From JBFWRI01 sp050248995 (lineage in GTDB: Bacteria > Pseudomonadota > Alphaproteobacteria > JAIXQD01): a stretch of DNA of 25,182 nt. Shown here piece after piece: positions 19,680-25,182 of this stretch. The stretch lies in NCBI GenBank assembly GCA_050248995.1, contig JBFWRI010000027.1:1-25182 (forward strand). Reading direction: 5' to 3'. Below the pieces are notes generated by a model. The model did no database searches. It saw only the letters and a list, made by a program, of their open reading frames with translations, and was not told the origin of the DNA. The first letter of the stretch is position 1; each line of letters begins with the position of its first letter. A program made the translations under genes and the position numbers.

Positions 19680-21191
19680 ATGACAGCCAAAGAAAAGCCT
19701 GCGCAAGCACCCGCGTCCACTCCCGCCGCACACGATCTGCGCGAAGTGCGCCGCCAGAAAGTCGCGACGCTGCGCGCAGCGGGCATCAACCCGTACCCTT
19801 ATAAATTCGAACCGTCGCACACGCTTATCGAACTGCAGAAGAAATACGAAGGCCTTGCCGCCGATGTTGTCACCGAAGACCGCGTTGTGGTTGCTGGCCG
19901 CGTACGTGCTTACCGCAATTCGGGCATGTTCATGGATGTGCACGATCATACCGGCAAGATCCAGATTTATTCCGACCGCGCCGCGCTGGACACTACATCG
20001 GCGACCGTGCTAGATAACCTTGATCTGGGCGACATCATCGGCGTGGAAGGCGTCATCCGCCGCACCAAGCGCGGTGAGCTGACGGTGAACAGCGCCAAAA
20101 TCACCATTCTCAGCAAGTCGCTGCAGACACTGCCCGAAAAGTACCATGGCCTGACCGACGTCGAGGCACGTTACCGCCAGCGTTACGTCGACCTGATTAT
20201 GAACGAGGAAAGCCGCCAGCGCCTTGTCACGCGGGCGCGCGTGGTGCAGGCCATGCGCCAGTTCTTTCAGGATAAAGGCTACCTTGAAGTCGAAACACCC
20301 ATGCTGCAGCCCATTCTGGGTGGCGCCAACGCACGGCCCTTCACAACGCACCATAATACCCTGGATATGGACCTGTTCCTGCGCATCGCGCCCGAGCTCT
20401 ACCTGAAGCGCCTGATGGTCGGGCAAATGCACAGCGGCGTGTTTGAAATCAACCGCAACTTCCGCAACGAAGGCATTTCGGTCCGCCACAATCCTGAATT
20501 CACGATGATGGAGATTTATGTCGCGTACGCCGATTACAGCGACATGATGAAGCTGACCGAAGACGTTGTTGAATACTGCTGCCTGCAGGTACTAGGCAGC
20601 ACCAAAGTCACCTATCAGGGCGTTGAGATAGACTTCAAAGGCCCGTGGCCGCGCAAGCGTATGACGGACCTTGTGAAGGAACACACCGGGGTTGATTTCG
20701 TCGGCATGGATATCGCCGCCGCCCGCGACGCCTGCAAGAAACTGGGCGTACACGTTGAAAAGCACGCGAACTGGGGCCAATGCGTCGAGGCCGTATTCGG
20801 TGAAAAGGCCGAACAGCACCTGATGCAGCCGACGCATGTGATCGACATGCCGAAGGATATTTCACCGCTAGCCAAGGTCCATCGCGAAAACCCGCTGTTC
20901 GCCGAACGCTTTGAAAGCTTTGTCTATGCTCGCGAACTGGGCAACGCGTTCAGCGAGCTGACCGATCCCGAAGACCAGCTGGCTCGCTTCAAAGAGCAGG
21001 AAGCGCTGAAAGCTGCTGGTGATGATGAAGCGCAGGTTGTCGATTACGATTACGTCAACGCGCTGGAATACGGCGCGCCGCCGATGGGCGGCCTTGGCAT
21101 CGGCATCGATAGATTGGTCATGTACCTGACCGACGCACCGTCGATCCGCGACGTTATCGCATTCCCCACCCTGCGCCCGAAAGCCGATTAA
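19680..21191 (+). CDS. lysS: Lysine--tRNA ligase, class II
   Basis: LysRS charges tRNA-Lys. The 503-residue protein has an N-terminal OB-fold anticodon-binding domain (about 50-150; VAGRVRAYRNSGMFMDVHD). The class II catalytic core has motif 1 around FFQDKGYLEVETPML, motif 2 FRNEGISVRHNPEFTMME (from about residue 261) and motif 3 GLGIGIDRLVM (from about 471). The ATG at 19680 is eight bases after the regulator's stop; a TTG-initiated extension into that gene is not credible. Many alphaproteobacteria use the unrelated class I LysRS instead, so the class II enzyme is a minor lineage clue. Its TAA overlaps by four bases the convergent gene's stop. Confidence 0.97.
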   Translation: MTAKEKPAQAPASTPAAHDLREVRRQKVATLRAAGINPYPYKFEPSHTLIELQKKYEGLAADVVTEDRVVVAGRVRAYRNSGMFMDVHDHTGKIQIYSDRAALDTTSATVLDNLDLGDIIGVEGVIRRTKRGELTVNSAKITILSKSLQTLPEKYHGLTDVEARYRQRYVDLIMNEESRQRLVTRARVVQAMRQFFQDKGYLEVETPMLQPILGGANARPFTTHHNTLDMDLFLRIAPELYLKRLMVGQMHSGVFEINRNFRNEGISVRHNPEFTMMEIYVAYADYSDMMKLTEDVVEYCCLQVLGSTKVTYQGVEIDFKGPWPRKRMTDLVKEHTGVDFVGMDIAAARDACKKLGVHVEKHANWGQCVEAVFGEKAEQHLMQPTHVIDMPKDISPLAKVHRENPLFAERFESFVYARELGNAFSELTDPEDQLARFKEQEALKAAGDDEAQVVDYDYVNALEYGAPPMGGLGIGIDRLVMYLTDAPSIRDVIAFPTLRPKAD

Positions 21192-21973
21192 GCGTTCGCT
21201 AGTAAGTTGCGTTCCTGCTGCTGGTCGGCGCTGGCTTGACGCACCGTTTCATAAGGCAGCAGATAAATAATCTGCTGTGTGATATCAAGCGCCACACCGA
21301 CATAATCGCTTTCAAAGCGATCGGCCAGTTTCTGCCAGTCCTGCAGCGCCACCGGCTGGATTTCCTTGGGATACAGTGCACACGTTTCAGCCGCATCCAG
21401 CGACAGGTTATTCTGGCGCACGAATACCAGCTGCTGCTCTTTCAGGCCATTGTGCATTCCGCAGCCCACCAGCATAAAGCCATTGCGCAGGCCCGAACGC
21501 ATGACCGTGACGTTGCGCGGAGATGCCTGGAAGATCTGTGCATAAACGCCCTTGGCGGTGGCCGTCGCAATGCCATGCGCCAGGAATTTCTCATGCAGCT
21601 TTTTATTCTGGGCAATCCGGGCGGTGAAGTTGTTATACATAAGGTATGTAGGGAATACGCAGGCCGATGCGTTCAGCGCATCAAAAGCCGTATTCAGTCG
21701 CTGCAGGTCTTCAGCTGCTGGCAGGAAGCGCCCCAACTGCTGCGCCACCAGCGCATCGTTCTCATCAAACGCGCCGGTCATTGTGCCGCCCTCAGCCAAC
21801 AGATCCATACGATGTCGGTCAGTTTGCACGGCGCCCAAATACCCGGTCGCTACATTACTTTCGGTGACACAGGCCTGTTCAAGCGCGGCCACAGCAGCAA
21901 GCGCATCGACCCCCAGCGGCTTCAGGGCGTAGGGGGAGTCTGATACATAGCCTGTTTGCGTAAATACAAGCAT
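21188..21973 (-). CDS. Hypothetical protein, possibly GNAT-like acyltransferase
   Basis: This is a 261-residue soluble protein of uncertain family. The order of elements suggests a GNAT fold: an N-terminal helix (LKPLGVDALAAVAALEQACV), GAFDENDALVAQQLG resembling strands 2-3, a helix with KKLHEKFLAHGIATATAKGV, then SPRNVTVMRSGLRNGFMLVG, which matches the common N..s......GF..vG ending of GNAT domains. The central P-loop-like R/Q-x-x-G-x-G/A is not evident, so it may be divergent or non-catalytic. It starts two bases after the XRE regulator stop and must share its transcript. The 3' end overlaps lysS by four bases. Confidence 0.8.
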   Translation of the reverse strand: MLVFTQTGYVSDSPYALKPLGVDALAAVAALEQACVTESNVATGYLGAVQTDRHRMDLLAEGGTMTGAFDENDALVAQQLGRFLPAAEDLQRLNTAFDALNASACVFPTYLMYNNFTARIAQNKKLHEKFLAHGIATATAKGVYAQIFQASPRNVTVMRSGLRNGFMLVGCGMHNGLKEQQLVFVRQNNLSLDAAETCALYPKEIQPVALQDWQKLADRFESDYVGVALDITQQIIYLLPYETVRQASADQQQERNLLANA

Positions 21974-21975
21974 GA

Positions 21976-22629
21976 CTATTCCTCACCCACGCTTTCCGGC
22001 CGCTTGGCCACCTTCCAGATCAGGTCGAACTGGTGGTGGTAAGCTTCAGCTACCTGCTGGTCGCGGATCACCACGATACGCGGCGTCGGCTTCCAGCGGA
22101 TAACACCGAGGTTGTTATGATACAGGTAGAAGGGAAGCCGCGAGAACATGTGGTCGGGCAGTACACGGAACTTCACATAGTCTAGCGGCTTTTCATCCTT
22201 CAGGCTGGCGGGCTTTATGGTCCGGATTTCAAAACCCGGGATAGCTTCCAGCCGCTTTTTATGAAACTCCAGATACTCTTTATCCATGTTATCAAAGAAG
22301 TCTTGCTGGAAACCGCCGCCAACAAGAATGAGAGGCGTTTGTGTTGATACAACCGCATAGACGTTGTCGAAAAACTCGCGCACACCTTCGGTACCTTCAT
22401 AAATGGTCACCAGGTCACTTTTCAGCTTCACGCCGCTGTTATCGGTAAACACGACGCCGGCGTTTTCAAACGCCGCTTTGATTTTATCCAGACTGCCGCT
22501 GCGCGCGGTGCGGTTTTCGGTTTCAATCTGGCCAAGTGCAGGCGTGGAAACGCCGCTGGCTTTCGCAAGGTCTTCGCGGGTCCAGTCCAGCAGGCCGCGG
22601 GCGGCCCGAATCTGCTTGGCTTCGATCAA
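21976..22629 (-). CDS. XRE-family regulator with TrmB/PLD-like C-terminal domain
   Basis: In this 217-residue protein, residues 4-60 form a Cro/CI-type HTH (QIRAARGLLDWTREDLAKAS, TPALGQIETENR). The remaining 150 residues resemble the phospholipase-D-like effector half of TrmB-type regulators: VYAVVSTQTPLILVGGG early, and FYLYHNNLGVI, PRIVVIRDQQVAEAYHHQF and LIWKVAK at the end. The domain call is inference by pattern. The start is a TTG at 22629 with AGGA eight bases upstream; no ATG or GTG lies in frame nearby. A perfect DnaA box is 12-20 bases upstream. It is followed at two bases by the possible acyltransferase, so it may control that gene and itself. Confidence 0.85.
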   Translation of the reverse strand: MIEAKQIRAARGLLDWTREDLAKASGVSTPALGQIETENRTARSGSLDKIKAAFENAGVVFTDNSGVKLKSDLVTIYEGTEGVREFFDNVYAVVSTQTPLILVGGGFQQDFFDNMDKEYLEFHKKRLEAIPGFEIRTIKPASLKDEKPLDYVKFRVLPDHMFSRLPFYLYHNNLGVIRWKPTPRIVVIRDQQVAEAYHHQFDLIWKVAKRPESVGEE

Positions 22630-22824
22630 AGCATTAGTCCTGTGGATAATTTTGTGTTGAAATCTTATAGAACGATAGAAAAACTACCGCAATACAAATT
22701 AAAACATGTTTTTATTTTCTTTTTTAATACTTTATTAACTTTTAGAAGGTAATGTCCTGTCCATATTTGGGTAAGACATTATTAAGGCCCCTAAAAAACT
22801 GGTGAAGATTAGAAGGACAAAGAG
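22630..22824. promoter_or_regulatory. AT-rich divergent control region with DnaA box, palindrome and CtrA site
   Basis: This 195-base region is strikingly AT-rich against its surroundings. It contains a perfect DnaA box (TGTGGATAA, 22641-22649), a 12-bp palindrome AAAACATGTTTT (22701-22712) and TTAATACTTTATTAA (22724-22738), an exact CtrA full site TTAA-N7-TTAA followed by C. It separates the minus-strand XRE gene from the plus-strand 159-residue gene. CtrA sites near -35 usually activate; the location is compatible with control of the plus-strand gene. Only one DnaA box is seen, so this is not evidence of an origin. Confidence 0.6.
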
Positions 22825-23304
22825 ATGCGGAACGACATCAAAAACAACAAGGACTCAATCCAGGTCAAAGTAGCGGCCCCGGCTGGCGATCTGTCGTCTG
22901 AACTGGTGCATGCTGACGAAACCATCAAGGGCCTGCGCCTCGAAATTATGGCCAGCCTAACCAAGTATCGCATGTGGCGCGCGCATATGCGCTGCGGCCG
23001 CGCAATCGATAGCGGCCTCGAACTGTTCAACATGCCGATGGTAAAGAAGATCCGCGGCCTGTGGGCCACATACCGTTTTGCCCAGATGGTGCGAGCTGAT
23101 ATTCGTCACATGATGGCCCAGGAAGCCGAAACGCGCCAGCGCCTGCAAGATTTGCAGAATGTTGCCACCTATGGATTCAAACCGGAACTGGTGACGTACG
23201 AAGAACTCGAAGCACGCTTTGGCGCTGCTGCAGCGCAAGACCTGTATGACGACATGCTGGCGCAAACGGCTCGCGATGCTGCGCGCCGCAAGCTCGTTTC
23301 GTAA
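22825..23304 (+). CDS. Hypothetical helical protein, putative CtrA target
   Basis: This 159-residue protein has no recognised family. The first 30 residues are polar; the rest is predicted nearly all helical and rich in Arg, Met and Ala. Segments include DETIKGLRLEIMASLTKYRM, MVKKIRGLWATYRFAQMV, RHMMAQEAETRQRLQDLQNV and a YDDMLAQTARDAARRK tail. No TM or Cys cluster is seen. Unlike most plus-strand genes here it has a long leader with a Shine-Dalgarno (AGAAGGA, about eight bases before ATG). It lies downstream of the CtrA site, so cell-cycle control is inferred. It is followed by a structured 3' segment and a strong terminator. Confidence 0.82.
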   Translation: MRNDIKNNKDSIQVKVAAPAGDLSSELVHADETIKGLRLEIMASLTKYRMWRAHMRCGRAIDSGLELFNMPMVKKIRGLWATYRFAQMVRADIRHMMAQEAETRQRLQDLQNVATYGFKPELVTYEELEARFGAAAAQDLYDDMLAQTARDAARRKLVS

Positions 23305-23325
23305 AAATTTTTTCGTTTGTTGTTA

Positions 23326-23367
23326 CGATACCGGGGGACAGTTGCGTGAAACGCAGAGTTTACCCGG
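23326..23367 (+). ncRNA. Candidate structured 3'UTR or small RNA
   Basis: CCGGG (23331-23335) can pair with CCCGG (23363-23367), enclosing TGCGT-GAA-ACGCA (23343-23355). CGATACC (23326-23332) is also complementary to GGTATCG (23379-23385), which is part of the terminator's 5' arm, so two mutually exclusive folds exist. No gene lies downstream on this strand, making a 3'UTR-derived RNA likelier than a riboswitch. No known RNA family is recognised. Confidence 0.45.
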
Positions 23368-23375
23368 AAAAAGAG

Positions 23376-23403
23376 CGGGGTATCGGGCGATGCCCCGTTT
23401 TTT
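23376..23403 (+). terminator. Strong intrinsic terminator
   Basis: CGGGGTATC (23376-23384) pairs with GATGCCCCG (23389-23397) over nine positions with one G-U, around a GGGC tetraloop, followed by six Ts. It ends the 159-residue gene's transcript. On the minus strand the same hairpin is followed by GCTCTTTTT, so it may also serve the convergent ABC transporter operon. Confidence 0.9.
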
Positions 23404-23404
23404 A

Positions 23405-24124
23405 TTAACTGACTATGCGTTCAACGATCTCGGGCAGTGTGACGCTGCTGGCAGGATCGTCGCTTAAAATGGTGCCCTGCTTCATTACCACAATGCGGTC
23501 AGCCACCGCAAACACATCGTTCAGGCGGTGACTAACAAGAATAACCGCACGGCCTGCTGTTTTCTGGGTGCGGATCAGGCCCAGCACACGATCAACCTCG
23601 CGGGCGGCCAATGCCGCCGTCGGTTCATCCAGCAACAATACCTTTGGTTCAAACATCGCAGCGCGGGCAATGGCCACGGCCTGCTGCTGCCCGCCCGACA
23701 GGTGGCCGATGGGCTGTTTCAAGTCAGCGATATGAATACCAAGGCGCTGCAGGTGGCCTACCGCCGCCATGTGCATGGCCTTACGCTGCAGGAAGCCACT
23801 GCCCGCGCACATTTCGCGGCCCATGAAAAGATTAGTGACAACATCCTGCTGCTTGGAAAGCGCCAGATCCTGATACACCATCTCGATACCCGCAGCGCGG
23901 CGCGCCATCGCATCAAGGCCGGTAACGTCGTCACCGGCCAGCATCACCGATCCGTGGTCCGGTGCATGGATACCCGACATTACCTTTAGCAAGGTCGACT
24001 TACCGGCGCCATTATCGCCCACAATCGCCGTCACGCTGCCCGCACCGACATCCAGTGACAGGTTGTGAAGCACTTCGGCGCCGTCGAAACTTTTGGCGAT
24101 GCTGGTCAGCTGCAGCAGACTCAT
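23405..24124 (-). CDS. Sugar ABC transporter ATP-binding protein (FrcA-like, single domain)
   Basis: The 239-residue ATPase has Walker A GDNGAGKST (36-44), Q-loop YQDLALS, signature LSGGQQQAVAIARA (142-155), Walker B LLLDEPTAAL and the H-loop LVSHR. The DNGAGKST and YQDLAL wording is typical of the carbohydrate uptake transporter-2 (RbsA/XylG/FrcA) family. It has one nucleotide-binding domain instead of the tandem of RbsA, as in FrcA of rhizobia. The substrate sugar cannot be read from the sequence. Its ATG overlaps the permease stop (ATGA). The bidirectional hairpin at 23376-23403 lies just past its stop. Confidence 0.95.
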   Translation of the reverse strand: MSLLQLTSIAKSFDGAEVLHNLSLDVGAGSVTAIVGDNGAGKSTLLKVMSGIHAPDHGSVMLAGDDVTGLDAMARRAAGIEMVYQDLALSKQQDVVTNLFMGREMCAGSGFLQRKAMHMAAVGHLQRLGIHIADLKQPIGHLSGGQQQAVAIARAAMFEPKVLLLDEPTAALAAREVDRVLGLIRTQKTAGRAVILVSHRLNDVFAVADRIVVMKQGTILSDDPASSVTLPEIVERIVS

Positions 24125-25011
24125 GCGCGCCGCCAGCGATTCAGGAAAGCGGCAGCGACCAGCACAAGGCCGACGAACAGCACCTGGTAATAGGTGCTGA
24201 CGGCCAGCAGGTTCAGCCCGTTCTGCAGCACGCCGAGGCAGATGACGCCCAGCAGCGTACCAACGATGCTGGCCCGGCCACCGAACAGGTTAGCGCCGCC
24301 CAGAATAACGGCAGTGATAGCGATCAGTTCATAATTCTGCCCGGCGGTCGGGTCGCCGGCGTTCGTGCGTGCCATGAAAACGAAACCGGCGATGCCTGAA
24401 AACAACCCTGCCAGGGTAAACGCCTTGATGCGCAGCAGCGGGGCGTTCAATCCCATCGCGTCGGCCGCGAATGGGTTGTCGCCAAGGCACAGGATGTGGC
24501 TGCCAAAGCGGCTGTGATGCAGGATGATGTGGGCCAGCATGGCGGCGATAATCACAAAGACAACCGGCCCGCTGATACCCAAAAGCGTGCCCTGCCCGAC
24601 GGCAGTGACATTTTCCGGCAGGCTGTAAACCGGCATGCCGTCCGCTACCAGGTAAGCCAGCGCTCGCGCGACGCTCAGCATGCCCAGCGTGATGATGAAG
24701 CTAGGCGCGCGCGTGATGTTGATTAAAAGCGCCGTCACAAACCCGCACAATGCGCCGATCCCCGCGCATAAAACGATCGCGGTGAAAGGCGCAACCGTTT
24801 GGTCCTGAATGGCCGACGCGCACACAATGCCCGACAGCGCCATCACCGAAGCCGACGACAGGTCGATCCCACCCGCGGCAATTACGAACGTAGCGCCCAA
24901 CGCCATCAGGCCGATGACCGCCGACGCGGTGATGACATTCTGGATATTCGAGACCGACAGGAAGTACGGCGAGAGGATGCTGAACAGCACGCCAAGCACC
25001 AGCAGGAACAC
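24121..25011 (-). CDS. Sugar ABC transporter permease (RbsC/FrcC-like)
   Basis: The 296-residue polytopic protein has about nine TM segments. CUT2 permease signatures are LSVSNIQNVITASAVIGLMA, ATFVIAAGGIDLSSASVMAL, SRFGSHILCLGDNPFAADAMG and NAGDPTAGQNYELIAITAVI. It forms the membrane channel for the substrate-binding protein encoded just upstream. The GTG at 25011 is the only ordinary start codon in the frame. Open frame continues upstream to a TGA at 25060-25062 and would extend the first TM (WLCLV...), but contains only CTG as a possible start, so the N-terminus is uncertain. Confidence 0.92.
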   Translation of the reverse strand: MFLLVLGVLFSILSPYFLSVSNIQNVITASAVIGLMALGATFVIAAGGIDLSSASVMALSGIVCASAIQDQTVAPFTAIVLCAGIGALCGFVTALLINITRAPSFIITLGMLSVARALAYLVADGMPVYSLPENVTAVGQGTLLGISGPVVFVIIAAMLAHIILHHSRFGSHILCLGDNPFAADAMGLNAPLLRIKAFTLAGLFSGIAGFVFMARTNAGDPTAGQNYELIAITAVILGGANLFGGRASIVGTLLGVICLGVLQNGLNLLAVSTYYQVLFVGLVLVAAAFLNRWRRA

Positions 25012-25045
25012 AAGGCATAACCAGGTGCCGTTCAGGTTGCTTAGC

Positions 25046-25182
25046 CTAGCGGACAGATTTCAGCTCTTTATTGTTTTCCATTTCCAGCGCCGGCTTGGTC
25101 AGCAGCGGCGTCGGTACATATTCCGTCACCCCGGTCACCTTGCCCGCTGCCGCATCCTGCGCCAGTTCGACGGCGCGCTTGC
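25046..25182 (-). CDS. Sugar ABC transporter substrate-binding protein, C-terminal fragment
   Basis: Only the last 44 codons are in the window; the gene continues beyond the right edge. The readable tail includes KRAVELAQDAAAG, EYVPTPLLTKPALEM and the final ENNKELKSVR before TAG (25048-25046). Such an ending, a helix, then P-T-P-L-L-T and N, is usual for RbsB-like periplasmic proteins. Position directly upstream of the permease and ATPase gives the order B-C-A known from frcBCA. Confidence 0.8.
   Translation of the reverse strand, partial: KRAVELAQDAAAGKVTGVTEYVPTPLLTKPALEMENNKELKSVR

Noticed and set aside
21236..21943. A 235-codon plus-strand frame opposite the 261-residue gene
   Set aside because: The minus-strand gene is spaced two bases from its operon partner and has coherent GNAT-like segments; the plus frame is an antisense shadow.
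22630..22824. Chromosomal replication origin
   Set aside because: It is AT-rich with a CtrA site and a DnaA box, but only one perfect DnaA box is present and no typical origin neighbours (dnaA, hemE, parAB) are seen. Kept as a regulatory region.
23326..23403. Metabolite riboswitch
   Set aside because: No gene lies downstream on the plus strand and no known aptamer core is recognisable.
1..25182. CRISPR arrays, insertion sequences, long direct repeats, toxin-antitoxin pairs
   Set aside because: No regularly spaced repeats, transposase motifs, terminal inverted repeats or convincing toxin families were seen on either strand.

Overview
The window is a gene-dense, GC-rich stretch of a bacterial chromosome, almost certainly from an alphaproteobacterium. 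The pointers are an ftsE-ftsX-ydcF-plsC cluster divergent from an MJ0042-type zinc-ribbon gene, a CpdR-like receiver, a DivJ/PleC-type histidine kinase, a textbook CtrA full site (TTAA-N7-TTAA), an S24-like regulator of a typically alphaproteobacterial type, and a KHQSVWET-type PlsC. I cannot name the genus. No insertion sequence, CRISPR array, integrase or other phage structural gene is visible, so this is core chromosome with several uncharacterised genes.

Layout. 1-1330: mnmA, then a Met-type tRNA(CAT) whose promoter is nested in the mnmA terminator. 1381-2915: two tandem genes for unrecognised proteins that both carry an H-x-D/N ... H pattern. 2912-7070 (minus): ftsE-ftsX-ydcF-like-plsC-small secreted protein-DDAH-like amidinohydrolase, a tightly overlapping envelope/division operon. 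7136-9499: zinc-ribbon membrane protein, CpdR-like receiver, and a convergent PAS histidine kinase. 9544-13349: a Gtr-like lipid-linked glycosylation locus (polytopic GT-C-like protein, DUF1653, GT2, C39-like protein, GtrA). 13389-16307: clpB and a DUF2061 membrane protein. 16311-18461 (minus): a 520-residue and a 163-residue protein that I do not recognise. 18496-18728: an apparently non-coding, inverted-repeat-rich stretch with a DnaA box at its edge, followed by a 57-residue ORF. 19040-21191: a degenerate S24-type regulator followed by class II lysS. 21188-22629 (minus): an XRE regulator with a TrmB/PLD-like C-terminus and a possibly GNAT-like partner. 22630-22824: an AT-rich control region with a DnaA box, a palindrome and a CtrA site. 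22825-23403: a 159-residue unknown protein followed by a structured RNA segment and a strong terminator. 23405-25182 (minus): an FrcBCA/RbsBCA-type sugar ABC transporter, running off the right edge.

Organisation. Genes inside operons generally overlap by ATGA/GTGA or sit a few bases apart. Three convergent gene pairs overlap by exactly four bases through their stop codons. Most plus-strand genes that head a transcription unit have a -10-like hexamer ending only about 4-8 bases before the ATG and no Shine-Dalgarno sequence, which predicts leaderless mRNAs; minus-strand leaders and internal genes more often show a Shine-Dalgarno. The most interesting loci are the CtrA/DnaA-box control region with its unknown gene and structured 3' RNA, the C39-GtrA-DUF1653 glycosylation locus, the catalytically dead S24 regulator coupled to lysS, and the tandem H-x-D proteins.
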